Source of the DNA: Paenibacillus phyllosphaerae
GTDB lineage: Bacteria; Bacillota; Bacilli; Paenibacillales; Paenibacillaceae
NCBI RefSeq assembly: GCF_014192105.1
Contig: NZ_JACHXK010000006.1
Coordinates: 1-64,000, forward strand
Length of the DNA stretch: 64,000 nt
Reading direction: 5' to 3'
This document shows, one piece after another, positions 17,670 through 26,715 of this stretch. The stretch's first letter is position 1. The number at the start of each line of letters is the position of its first letter. A program made the translations under genes and the position numbers. The notes beneath the pieces were generated by a model. It was given only the letters and a program-made list of their open reading frames with translations. It was not told where the DNA came from and searched no databases.

Positions 17670-19723
17670 CTATTCGATGGTGAACTTGCCGGCGGCTGCC
17701 GCAAGCTCCTTGCTCAACAGATCTATCGCATTGACCATCTGCGCCAGTCGCTGCACCATGGCGTTCTGGTCTTGCAGGGTAGCGGTTACCTCTTGTACGG
17801 ACGCGGATACTTCCTCGCCGGACGCGGATAGCGTCTGTGCGGATTCGAGCACCGTATCCTTATCTTCCTCCATAAGGCTAATTTCGTCCGCCATGCTCTT
17901 AATCTGTTCGGTAATGTCGTTGACGTGATTAGCGATCGTCATGAACGCTTCTCTCGTCTTCGCGACATACTCGTCCTGCAGCTGCGAAATATGCTGGATC
18001 TCCTGAACGCTCTGGTTGTTCTCTTCGACATACGCGAGGTTCTGGCTAATGATGGCGTTGATCTGTTCGGACTGACGGGAGCTCTGCTCTGCCAGCTTGC
18101 GAATCTCGTCGGCTACGACGGCGAAGCCTTTGCCATGCTCGCCGGCACGCGCGGCTTCGATCGAGGCATTGAGCGCGAGCAGGTTGGTCTGGCCCGCGAT
18201 ATCCTTGATCGCCACCGTGATCGTGCTGATCTGCGCGGAGCTCTCCTGCAGCTTGCCGGTCACCTCAGAGATCTTCTGCACTTCGTTCTCGTTCTTCTCG
18301 TTGATGTTGATGAGTTCCTTTACGACCTCACCGCTCGTATGGAATACCTCGATGATGCCGTCGGCGCGGTTCTTGACCGACTGCGCTTTGCCGCTCATGC
18401 CCGCGAATTTCTCCCCGAAGCTGTAGAATTTGTCCACGATCATCTCCGTATCCTCAGCCTGCGATTCCATCGCGGTCGAGATCTCGAGCGTGGTTGTCGT
18501 CGTTTCATGGATGGAGCGGGACGTTTGGGCCGCGGATTCATCCAGGTGATTGGTGCTGTCCTTGAGCACGGCGATCGTTTTGTTCATGTTCATGATCAGT
18601 TCTTTATTCTGTTCCACCATGATGTTGAAGCTGCTCGCCAGATCCTTGAATTCGCTGCGGTACGTGCCGTCTGCGATAACGGTCAGATCGCCGGTAGCCA
18701 ATTGGCGGAAGCGTTCCGTCAGACGCTTAATGGGCACCGTAATGCTGCGGGACAAGAGCAATCCGACCGCAACGGCCACCACGATCGCAACCAGTACGAT
18801 CAGAAGCATACCCATGGCCAAGTCTTGGATCGGAGCTTGAATGTCCGCATAGCTGTCCATCACGGACACCGTCCAATCCGCCGATGGAATCTTGGCATAT
18901 CGTACGAATTGGCCGCCGTAATCCGCGTTGCCCGTCTTCATCTCGCCTAGCGCGCGGTCTTGAATTAATGCTTGCACGCCGGGATCCTCGATCATAGTGC
19001 CGATCGCGTCGGGATTGACGCTGTGTACAGCACGACGCCCGTACGGCTGAGAATCGTAATCATGCCTTCATCGTTGACTTTGATATCCTTGAATTTGTTG
19101 GTGAAATAGTCCGAAGTCACCGCCGTTGCAAAAACGCCCAATATCTTGCCTGACGCATCCTTAACCGGGTGGGAGAAAGCGAAGATGAGCTTCTTGCTGT
19201 CCTTGGCAACAAGGGCATCGCTGATGAAGGATTGTCCCGTCATACTGGCGGCAAAGTAATCACGATCAGCCCGGGATTGACCGATTACATTCGGATTCGT
19301 ACTTGCAATAATCGTACCATTGGTATCCATGAGGACGAAAGAATCGTTGCCTCGCGTGCCCTGGAAGCTGGAAGCCAAGGTTTGGTTCGCTTTCGTGTAC
19401 AGGGGGTTCTTGGAAGAAAGGAATTCTTCGTCGGACATTGTTCCTGCTGCTCGAAGATGGAGAAGATCTCGGAATGTGCTGTGGTCCGATGTCAGGTAGG
19501 CGGCTTGCTCGGCCATTTGCACAGCCGTCCATAGACCTTCGCTAAGACGGTCGGCATTATCATTCATCGCTTGTTTGCTTTCTTCCATGATCATGGAGGA
19601 CCCCATGAGGTATACAAACACGTTGGATCCCACAAGAATGGTGATCACGAGCGCGCTGATCATCAAGGGGAGCTTCTTCCGCAGTGACATATGCTGCATG
19701 CGCTGCAGCATGGTTGCTTTCAT
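17670..19723 (-). pseudogene. methyl-accepting chemotaxis protein, frameshifted
   Basis: Two overlapping reading frames together encode a chemoreceptor of about 684 residues. The first part has TM1 near residues 17-38, a dCache-like sensor with SFVLMDTNGTIIAST, and ends prematurely after VVLYTA. The second part continues the sensor ([15 protein letters not shown]), then TM2, HAMP and the signalling domain with the hairpin-tip motif [17 protein letters not shown]. Adding one base near 19022-19028 restores [11 protein letters not shown] and a full-length receptor. Start at 19723 has an AAAGGAG ribosome site. Either a real recent inactivation or a sequencing error in a GG pair; domains are otherwise intact. 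Confidence 0.8.
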
Positions 19724-19883
19724 TTTGATAGCTCCTTTATTTAATAATTAATTTCTTTAATGTGATATCGACGAAAAGGCCTCAATCGACAATACATTGA
19801 AGGCAAACTGCGGACTAGTAAATACTGCCGTGAGTTCCATCGATCGCCTCGAATCATATTGATTCGTTGCGCAGCGGCTCCTG

Positions 19884-19892
19884 TGCTAGAAT
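19884..19892 (+). promoter_or_regulatory. extended -10 promoter of the two-component genes
   Basis: TGCTAGAAT (19884-19892) is an extended -10 element. It lies about 60 bases upstream of the kinase start at 19951. Confidence 0.45.
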
Positions 19893-19950
19893 AAACACAT
19901 TGCGTTTAAGGGTGATGGCTTAATCGCAACAAGGAGAGGAGGGAGAGACT

Positions 19951-21429
19951 ATGTCGATTCGGTTTCGCTTATTGCTATCATTCACATCTGTGGTCATCGT
20001 CTCGGTGATGCTCTTCATGCTTGCGACTTATCTGTTGTCGGTTGCGGTAACGGGCGATTACAAGAGCGTTCGCAGCTTCTACACGATCCATTACTCGCTC
20101 CATCCGCTGTCTGACGAAGAAGAGAGCATCTTTCTCGAGTTAAAATATTTGGCCAAGAACGATCCGTCCAAGCTGACGGACCTGTCGCTCTTGAAGGATT
20201 ATGACAGTCAGCTCAAAATGGTGCAGGCCGGCTTGCTCGTCCGCAAAGACGAAGAATTGCTGTACGAGACGCCCAACATGCAGGAGGCCGAATTCACGGC
20301 GTCGCTGCCGGACTACGAGATGGGCAACTATTCGATCCGCAATACGATGAACGTGGGAAGCCGCTTTTTTGCCTACGCGAAATTCGATTTCCATTACGAT
20401 GCCGCAACCGACGAGAAGGGAAGCATCTTCGTCATTCGGGAACGAAGCCCGTTCGCGGAGATCGTCCGCAAGACGCTGCCCGTCTTGGTAGGCTTGTTCG
20501 CGCTTATTGTCCTGCTGACCGGAATCGTGCTCTACCGTTATGTCACGCGCAAAATCGTCCTGCCGCTCGAGCGGCTGCGCCAATCCGCCGAACGCATCAA
20601 GGAAGGCGACTTGACCCAAGAACTGCGGGCAAGCTCCAAGGATGAAGTCGGGCAGCTCGTATTGAGCTTCGACGAGATGAGACGCCAGCTACAGGCCTCG
20701 ATCCAACTGGCGCTCCAATACGAGGAGAACCGCAAGCGGCTGCTGGCCAACATCTCGCACGATCTCAGGACGCCGATTACGACGATCAAAGGATATTCCG
20801 AAGGAATCCGGGACGGCGTCGCGCGAACGCCGGAGAAGCTGGACCAATATGCGCGCGCGATCCATACGCGGGCAGCCGACATGGAACGGCTGGTCGAGGA
20901 GCTGTTCTATTACTCGAAGCTCGACCTGCGCCAAGAACCGTTCACCTTTGCGGAAGCCGATGCGATCGCGCTGCTGCGCGGACTCATAGACGAGCATGCG
21001 ATCGATTTCGAGCGGGAAGGCATTCAAGTGAACTGGTTGCCTCTGCCGGATGGGCCCGTTCCCGTCCTGGTCGACCGGGAGAAGCTGAAGCGCGTCGTCG
21101 GCAATCTGCTTTCCAACAGCATCAAATTCATGGTCCGCGAACCCAAGATCATAACGCTTGCGCTGCGCGTGAACGAAGCGGAAGAAACGTTCAATGTATC
21201 GATTGCCGATAATGGTCCGGGCATCAAGCAAGAAGCGCTGCCGCTCGTGTTCGACCGGTTCTACCGGGCCGACGATTCCCGGACGCCGACAGCCGGAGGA
21301 AGCGGATTGGGCCTGGCGATCGCCAAGCAAATCGTCGAAGGCCATCATGGGCGTATAACCGCGAAGAGCGAAGAAGGACATGGAACGGAGATTTGTTTTA
21401 CGCTGCCAATCTTACAGAAACGCCGGTGA
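19951..21429 (+). CDS. membrane sensor histidine kinase (HisKA type)
   Basis: A 492-residue kinase. TM1 lies near residues 8-33, an extracytoplasmic sensor of about 140 residues follows, and TM2 lies near 175-195. HAMP follows to about 250, then dimerisation/phosphoacceptor His 270 in ANISHDLRTPITTIKGY. The ATP-binding region has NLLSNSIKFM, DNGPGI and GGSGLGLAIAKQIV. An AGGAGAGGAGGGAG site precedes the ATG. It is immediately upstream of an OmpR-type regulator and an SLH-like exported protein, so it probably monitors the cell envelope; the signal is unknown. Confidence 0.9.
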   Translation: MSIRFRLLLSFTSVVIVSVMLFMLATYLLSVAVTGDYKSVRSFYTIHYSLHPLSDEEESIFLELKYLAKNDPSKLTDLSLLKDYDSQLKMVQAGLLVRKDEELLYETPNMQEAEFTASLPDYEMGNYSIRNTMNVGSRFFAYAKFDFHYDAATDEKGSIFVIRERSPFAEIVRKTLPVLVGLFALIVLLTGIVLYRYVTRKIVLPLERLRQSAERIKEGDLTQELRASSKDEVGQLVLSFDEMRRQLQASIQLALQYEENRKRLLANISHDLRTPITTIKGYSEGIRDGVARTPEKLDQYARAIHTRAADMERLVEELFYYSKLDLRQEPFTFAEADAIALLRGLIDEHAIDFEREGIQVNWLPLPDGPVPVLVDREKLKRVVGNLLSNSIKFMVREPKIITLALRVNEAEETFNVSIADNGPGIKQEALPLVFDRFYRADDSRTPTAGGSGLGLAIAKQIVEGHHGRITAKSEEGHGTEICFTLPILQKRR

Positions 21430-21436
21430 TAAGAAG

Positions 21437-22138
21437 ATGAAACGAATATTGATTATTGAAGACGATCCTTATATCGCCGAGCTGCAGAAGGACTACTTCG
21501 GGCTGCATGACATGGATGCGGATATCGTGCATGACGGCAACGCGGGACTTGATCGGGCGCTGAGCGGAGAATTCGACCTGATCATCCTTGACCTGCAGCT
21601 GCCTGGGGCGAACGGGTTCGACATCTGCAAGCAGGTGAGAGCGAAGCTCGACATTCCGGTGCTGATCGTATCGGCCAAGAACGAGGAAGTGGACAAGATT
21701 CGCGGATTCGGCCTAGGCGCCGATGATTTCGTAACCAAACCGTTCAGTCCGAGCGAGCTGGTCGCGCGGGCGAAGGCGCATCTGGCCAGATACGAGCGAT
21801 ACACGCGTGAACGGGGGCCAGAGAAGAAACCCGATTCGGAGGTGCTTCAGATCCGCGGGCTTGCCATCCATAAAGCCGCTTACCGCGTCTTCGTGCATGA
21901 TCGCGAAGTGACGCTCACCGCGAAGGAGTTCGAGGTGCTGCTGTTCCTGTCGGAGCATCCGAACCGCGTGTTCAGCAAGGAAGAGCTGTTCGAACGTATA
22001 TGGGGGCTGGAGTCCAGCGGCGAGATCGCGACGGTCGCCGTCCACATATCGAGGATTCGCGAGAAGATTGAAGAAGACCCGTCGAATCCGCAGTACATCG
22101 GAACGGTCTGGGGAGCGGGTTACCGTTTCACCATCTAA
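21437..22138 (+). CDS. response regulator, OmpR/PhoB type
   Basis: A 233-residue regulator with a receiver domain (phosphoacceptor Asp 52 in LIILDLQLPGANGFD, conserved Lys in FVTKPFSPSEL) and a winged-helix output domain (about 130-230) ending TVWGAGYRFTI. The ATG at 21437, 7 bases after the kinase stop, gives the standard MKRILIIEDD start; an upstream in-frame ATG at 21380 lies inside the kinase gene. A run of 11-bp-spaced hexamers downstream of this gene (22172-22210) is a plausible binding site for it. Confidence 0.92.
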   Translation: MKRILIIEDDPYIAELQKDYFGLHDMDADIVHDGNAGLDRALSGEFDLIILDLQLPGANGFDICKQVRAKLDIPVLIVSAKNEEVDKIRGFGLGADDFVTKPFSPSELVARAKAHLARYERYTRERGPEKKPDSEVLQIRGLAIHKAAYRVFVHDREVTLTAKEFEVLLFLSEHPNRVFSKEELFERIWGLESSGEIATVAVHISRIREKIEEDPSNPQYIGTVWGAGYRFTI

Positions 22139-22171
22139 CGAAATGGGAGTTCGAACATTGTTTCGTCTTCG

Positions 22172-22225
22172 TTTATAAAATGTTTAAACTTTCTTAGAAG
22201 CCGGTTTAAGGCCGTCCTTTATGAT
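22172..22225 (+). promoter_or_regulatory. 11-bp periodic operator and promoter of the SLH-like gene
   Basis: Four related hexamers are spaced exactly 11 bp apart: TTTATA (22172), TTTAAA (22183), TTAGAA (22194) and TTTAAG (22205). A TATGAT -10 follows at 22220-22225. Tandem direct repeats with 11-bp spacing upstream of a poor -35 are the usual site form for OmpR/PhoB-family regulators, one of which is encoded just upstream. Confidence 0.6.
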
Positions 22226-22279
22226 GAAGTTGTCAAAGGGAAACGCCAAAAACCGATAGCCGAGAGGAAGATAAATAAT

Positions 22280-23746
22280 ATGAAAAAGACGAACCAACAA
22301 GCTGCCAAAATCGCAATCGCGGTCCTGATCGGAGGAGGCGCATTGCTGCCATTCCATACGCAGGCGTCTGCCGCTACCGTGAATAGCACGTCAGTAACCA
22401 TCCAGCAAGCGGTAGCGCAACTGGCTGAGCAAGGCATTCTGCAAGGCTCGGGTAACGGAGCATTGCATGCGGAACGCCAGCTGACGAATGCGGAATTCAT
22501 CAAGATGGCCGTCCTCGCGCTTGGTCTTACGCCGGATATGGCAGCTGCCGAACGCCCGCAAGCCAAGTGGTACGACGCTTATGTGAGTGCCGCTCTTACA
22601 AGCGGATGGATTGCGCAAGACGCGAAGTTCGTAGCGAATCAACCGGCTGAGGGCAGCAACCTCGCTTCGATGATTGCCAAAGCGCTGCAGCGCGACGTGA
22701 AATCCGTGCAATACTGGATGACCGAACTTCAGATCGGCCAAGATAAATTAACGCGCGGCGAGGCAGCGCAACTGCTCGTTCTGGCGCAGCAAGCCGTCCG
22801 CAGCGAATCCGCGGCGATCGTGTCGGTGAAGGCGTTGAACAAAATTACGCTCGAAGTCACGTTCGATCGTCCGATGACGCTCGAAGACGAGACAACGGCA
22901 ACGGCGCAGGCGAACTTCGTGCTGAGCAACGGATTGAAACTCGTCAACCAGCCAAGACTCAAGACGGGATCGATCGCAACCTATATCGTGCCTATCCAAA
23001 CGATGAAAACAGGCGAGACGTTCTCGCTGACTTATAAAGGGAACCAAACGTTCAGCATTGCGTCCGGCGAAGAGTCCATCCGTCTGAAAAACGTTCAGCA
23101 GGTGACAAACGACACCTTCGAGGTCAGCTCCCTGCGTGAGGACGGCGTGATCGACTACGGCTACGTCATCTCGGCTTATGCGGGAGGCCGCGGGGCAAAT
23201 GCGATCGTGCTGGAGGAAGACAACACGTATAACGGTCAACCGCTTCAGATCATCTCTTCCTTGGCGACTCGCCAAGCGGTTCTGACGCCGGAAGGCGGCC
23301 AGCCGATCACGGTGAACTACGTCGGCTTCACGCAATCGACGGACGGCAAGCAAGAACCGAAATTCCGTCTGCCAGCGGGCACGACGCTTCAATCCGGCGT
23401 GAAATATACGGTGACGTCCGACTGGTTCGTGCTTGAGAATAATACGTTTACTGCTGGCACGATCGAGCCGCTTACGATCGCATCCGCGGCGAATATCGAC
23501 GGCGCTTCCATCTCGGTCTCGCTTACGGCGGACCCAGGCGATGAGCTGTTCGCCTACCGCTCGGTGAAATTGAAAGGCAGCGACGGATCGGAACTGACGG
23601 CTCAATACAGAGTGCAGACCCGCAAAGGGGAGACCGGTATTTTCGATCTTCAGAATGGCGGCAAACTGGCTGCCGGCGTAACGTATGAGGTCGTTCCAGT
23701 CGGAACGTGGGCGACGGCAAGCGCAGTTAAGTTTGATGTGAAATAA
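22280..23746 (+). CDS. exported SLH-domain-like protein
   Basis: A 488-residue secreted protein. A signal peptide covers about residues 1-32 (KK start, hydrophobic core, AxA cleavage near QASAATVNS). Residues about 35-190 contain degenerate S-layer homology-like segments such as TIQQAVAQLAEQGIL and LTNAEFIKMAVLALGL, expected to bind cell-wall polymers. The remainder is beta-rich with Big-like repeats and no recognised catalytic motif. An AGAGGAAG ribosome site precedes the ATG. It lies downstream of a two-component system and may be its target; function beyond wall association is unknown. Confidence 0.7.
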   Translation: MKKTNQQAAKIAIAVLIGGGALLPFHTQASAATVNSTSVTIQQAVAQLAEQGILQGSGNGALHAERQLTNAEFIKMAVLALGLTPDMAAAERPQAKWYDAYVSAALTSGWIAQDAKFVANQPAEGSNLASMIAKALQRDVKSVQYWMTELQIGQDKLTRGEAAQLLVLAQQAVRSESAAIVSVKALNKITLEVTFDRPMTLEDETTATAQANFVLSNGLKLVNQPRLKTGSIATYIVPIQTMKTGETFSLTYKGNQTFSIASGEESIRLKNVQQVTNDTFEVSSLREDGVIDYGYVISAYAGGRGANAIVLEEDNTYNGQPLQIISSLATRQAVLTPEGGQPITVNYVGFTQSTDGKQEPKFRLPAGTTLQSGVKYTVTSDWFVLENNTFTAGTIEPLTIASAANIDGASISVSLTADPGDELFAYRSVKLKGSDGSELTAQYRVQTRKGETGIFDLQNGGKLAAGVTYEVVPVGTWATASAVKFDVK

Positions 23747-23769
23747 CTGAATACGTGAATGTTTTATCT

Positions 23770-23801
23770 AAGCTTACCATTATAATGGTAGGCTTTTTTT
23801 T
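23770..23801 (+). terminator. intrinsic terminator of the SLH-like gene
   Basis: Stem AAGCTTACCAT/ATGGTAGGCTT with a short TATA-type loop, followed by a run of T residues to 23801. Confidence 0.85.
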
Positions 23802-23872
23802 CGATTATATGCCGTAGCTTAGCTGCCTGCCGGTACCCAATAGCGAAGGCTTCACAATTCTTCCATAACTGA

Positions 23873-23931
23873 TGTGATTGTGATCACCTCGTCCGCGCTC
23901 ATCTTGCGTCATACTGAGATTAATTCTCAGT
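23873..23931 (+). promoter_or_regulatory. Fnr-type box plus palindrome at the start point, ScdA-like gene promoter
   Basis: TGTGA-TTGTGA-TCACC (23873-23888) is an Fnr/CRP-type box, centred 29.5 bp before a CATACT -10 (23910-23915), as expected for class II activation. A perfect 7-bp inverted repeat ACTGAGA-TTAAT-TCTCAGT (23913-23931) covers the -10 and start point and looks like a repressor site. The repressor is not identified. Confidence 0.65.
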
Positions 23932-23951
23932 GAGGCAGGTGGCAGATCACA

Positions 23952-25232
23952 ATGAACGCGAAGATGGATGAACAACGATTGAAATCCGCTTATGAAGCGG
24001 CGAACGAAAACATGCCGGTGCTTAAGCCTCCGCTTCAGCAGCTGCTGGAGGAACATAGTCCGCTCCGCATGCAGATGGATGACATATATCGAAGGGCGGA
24101 TGAAATCGGCAAGGTTGAGGGCGCAAACGAAGCAGAGCAGTTCGCGGAACTGATGTTGATCGTGGAGGCATTCGATTCTCACCTGCTGCGCCATTCGGGC
24201 AAGGAAGAAGACCTGCTGTTCCCGATGATGGCCCGCTATATCGGACGGGATACCGGACCGATTGCCGTCATGGAATTCGAGCATGATCTCGCCAAGCAGC
24301 ACCTTCGCACCTTCTTCGAGCGAAGCAGGGGGCTATCGGATGAAGCAGATGTATCCGAGATCCGGGAAGCTGCGGGATTCGCCGCCGAAGCGGTCGTTAT
24401 ATTAATGGAGCATTTTTGCAAGGAAGAACATGCGTTGTTCCCGATGGCCAATACGATGCTGACGGAAGAAGAGATCAAGCTGCTGACGGATGAGTTCGAA
24501 CGAATCGATGCTGAAGGGGGAAACGGTATGAATAAGGTAATCGGAAGCGAGCAGCGAGTAGGGGATATCGTGTCCATATATACGCAGGCGAGCAATGTGT
24601 TCAAGGCTTATGGCATCGATTTCTGCTGTGGAGGGCAGCAGACCGTAGCTGAAGCGGCGAAGAAGAAACAGTTGCCGGAGGAAGAACTGCTGACGAAGCT
24701 GAACGAAGTATGTACGGCCATACGTCCCGCCTGGCCGCTGGATTGGCAGCAGGATGAACGTAAACTGGCCAAATTAGTTGCCCATATTACCGCGACGCAT
24801 CATCAATTCTTGCGCGAGGAACTTCCCGTGCTGCGTGATTTCGTTAATAAGGTAGCAAGAGTGCACGGCGAAGAGCACCGGGAGCTGCTCCAATTGCAGC
24901 AGTTGTACCGTGAACTGGCAGACGAGCTGCTGGAGCATTTGAATAAAGAAGAACAACAGCTGTTCCCGGCGATCATCCGGGCGGAAGCGGAAGGTTCGGA
25001 CGAGGCATTCACGCAGGCGCGGGCGTTGCTGGATACGCTTGAGGCCGAACATGAAGGAGCAGGAGAACTGTTGCAGCGCATGCGCGAGGTGACGGAGGAC
25101 TATATACTGCCGGAAGGCGCTTGCAGGACGTACTCGCTGACATTCCGCAAGCTGGAGGAGCTGGAGGCCGATATGTTCACGCACATCCATCTGGAGAATT
25201 CGCTGTTGTTCCCCGCCTTGGAACAGCGATAA
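23952..25232 (+). CDS. hemerythrin-ScdA-hemerythrin protein (iron-sulfur repair/NO response)
   Basis: A 426-residue cytoplasmic protein with three parts. Residues about 15-170 are a hemerythrin-like four-helix domain with HLLRHSGKEEDLLFP and HFCKEEHALFP. Residues about 190-245 are the ScdA N-terminal domain with FKAYGIDFCCGGQQTVAEA. Residues about 260-425 are a second hemerythrin domain with HHQFLREELP, HLNKEEQQLFP and HIHLENSLLFP. ScdA/YtfE proteins carry a di-iron centre and repair Fe-S clusters after NO or oxidative stress; the extra N-terminal hemerythrin is unusual. It lies behind an Fnr-type box and 90 bases upstream of flavohaemoglobin. Confidence 0.88.
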   Translation: MNAKMDEQRLKSAYEAANENMPVLKPPLQQLLEEHSPLRMQMDDIYRRADEIGKVEGANEAEQFAELMLIVEAFDSHLLRHSGKEEDLLFPMMARYIGRDTGPIAVMEFEHDLAKQHLRTFFERSRGLSDEADVSEIREAAGFAAEAVVILMEHFCKEEHALFPMANTMLTEEEIKLLTDEFERIDAEGGNGMNKVIGSEQRVGDIVSIYTQASNVFKAYGIDFCCGGQQTVAEAAKKKQLPEEELLTKLNEVCTAIRPAWPLDWQQDERKLAKLVAHITATHHQFLREELPVLRDFVNKVARVHGEEHRELLQLQQLYRELADELLEHLNKEEQQLFPAIIRAEAEGSDEAFTQARALLDTLEAEHEGAGELLQRMREVTEDYILPEGACRTYSLTFRKLEELEADMFTHIHLENSLLFPALEQR

Positions 25233-25322
25233 TAACGCTATCGATTGGTAACTATTACATTGGTTCCGTTGGAGGAATCCTGGTCATTCTACTAAGGAAG
25301 AATGAAGCAGGAGGGGAAAGTT

Positions 25323-26615
25323 GTGACTACAACCGCATTAACGCAATTATTAGAAGAGAAGAATAAATGGAGAAACGCGCTGCAAACGATCAAGCAGCTG
25401 GGACCCGACAAGCTGAAGGTGATCCAGGCCACGCTGCCGGTCGTCAAAGAGCATGGCGAAGCAATTACGAGACGATTCTACCAAGGGTTGTTCGAGAAGC
25501 ATCCGGAGCTCAAGAACATATTCAATATGTCGCATCAACGCTCGGGCCATCAGCCCAAAGCATTGGCAGATGCCGTCTACGGGGCGGCCGCCAACATTGA
25601 GGACATGTCGAAAATCATGCCGGTGCTCGAACGGATCGGCGAGAAGCATCGGAGTCTCCAAGTCAAGCCGGAGCATTATCCGATCGTCGGCGAACATTTG
25701 CTAGGGGCGATCAAAGACGTGCTCGGCGACGCGGCGACGGACGAAATTCTCGATGCATGGGCGGACGCCTACGATGTCATATCGGATGTATTCATCCGCA
25801 TGGAAGACGCCATGTACCGGACGACGGAGAATCTGCCCGGCGGCTGGGCCGGGTTTAAGGATTTTGTCGTCGACAAGAAGGTAGCGGAGAGCGACGTCAT
25901 CACTTCATTCTACCTGAAACCCGCGGACGGAAAGCCGCTCGTCGAGTTCCTGCCGGGTCAATATATTACGCTGAAGGCGGATATCCCCGGGGAAGAGCAT
26001 ACGCATTTGCGGCAATACAGCCTATCCGACCGTCCCGGCGAAAGCTACTACCGCATCAGCGTTAAGCGCGAAGATGCGCATGATGGCGATCCTGCAGGCG
26101 TGGTATCCACCTACTTGCATAGCAAGCTTCAAGAAGGGGATACGATCGCGATTACGGCGCCAGCCGGCGATTTCTACCTCGATGTGGCGGCCAACACGCC
26201 GGTCGTCCTCATTAGCGGCGGCGTAGGGATCACGCCATTGTTAAGCATGCTGAACACGATTGCAGCCGTCAATCCGACGCGAGAGGTCACAATGATCCAG
26301 GCTGCCCGGCACGGGAAGGTTCACGCGTTCGGGAAACATGTGAAGCAACTAGCCGACACCCATCCGTCGGTCAAGTCGTTCGTGATCTATCAGGAGCCCA
26401 CGCAAGAGGATCAGGCTGCCAAATCCTATGATCAGGAAGGGCATATCACATCCGAATGGTTGAAGTCCGCGCTGACGCTTCAAGCGGATACGGACTACTA
26501 CTTCTGCGGTCCGCGTTCCTTCATGCATGCGGTTCACAAACAGCTCAAGGAATTAGGCGTTCCCGCGAATCGCGTGCATTATGAATTCTTCGGGTCGTTC
26601 GGCAACATCGAGTAG
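25323..26615 (+). CDS. hmp: flavohaemoglobin, nitric oxide dioxygenase
   Basis: A 430-residue NO-detoxifying enzyme (NO + O2 to nitrate). The globin domain (about 25-160) has FYQGLFEKHPELKNIF, distal-side residues and the proximal His in VKPEHYPIVGEHLL. The FAD domain (about 175-280) has RQYSLSD, and the NAD domain has GGVGITPLLSML and YFCGPRSFM. The C terminus ends FFGSFGN. The GTG at 25323 follows AGGAGGGG by 6 bases and gives about 20 extra N-terminal residues compared with usual Hmp; the ATG at 25302 has poor spacing. No separate promoter was seen, so co-transcription with the ScdA-like gene is likely. Confidence 0.92.
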   Translation: MTTTALTQLLEEKNKWRNALQTIKQLGPDKLKVIQATLPVVKEHGEAITRRFYQGLFEKHPELKNIFNMSHQRSGHQPKALADAVYGAAANIEDMSKIMPVLERIGEKHRSLQVKPEHYPIVGEHLLGAIKDVLGDAATDEILDAWADAYDVISDVFIRMEDAMYRTTENLPGGWAGFKDFVVDKKVAESDVITSFYLKPADGKPLVEFLPGQYITLKADIPGEEHTHLRQYSLSDRPGESYYRISVKREDAHDGDPAGVVSTYLHSKLQEGDTIAITAPAGDFYLDVAANTPVVLISGGVGITPLLSMLNTIAAVNPTREVTMIQAARHGKVHAFGKHVKQLADTHPSVKSFVIYQEPTQEDQAAKSYDQEGHITSEWLKSALTLQADTDYYFCGPRSFMHAVHKQLKELGVPANRVHYEFFGSFGNIE

Positions 26616-26649
26616 CGCGCTGGGCAAGCCGGGTATAACGGTATAGAAG

Positions 26650-26699
26650 AAGCACTCCAGTAAGGGGATGGAAGACTCCCCTTCATTGGAGTGCTTTTT
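26650..26699. terminator. convergent terminator between hmp and the Mrp gene
   Basis: Long hairpin with 9-10-bp arms AAGCACTCCA and TGGAGTGCTT, an inner AGGGGA/TCCCCT stem, and a T-run (26695-26699). Confidence 0.85.
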
Positions 26700-26715
26700 G
26701 GTCTTCGCGAATGGG

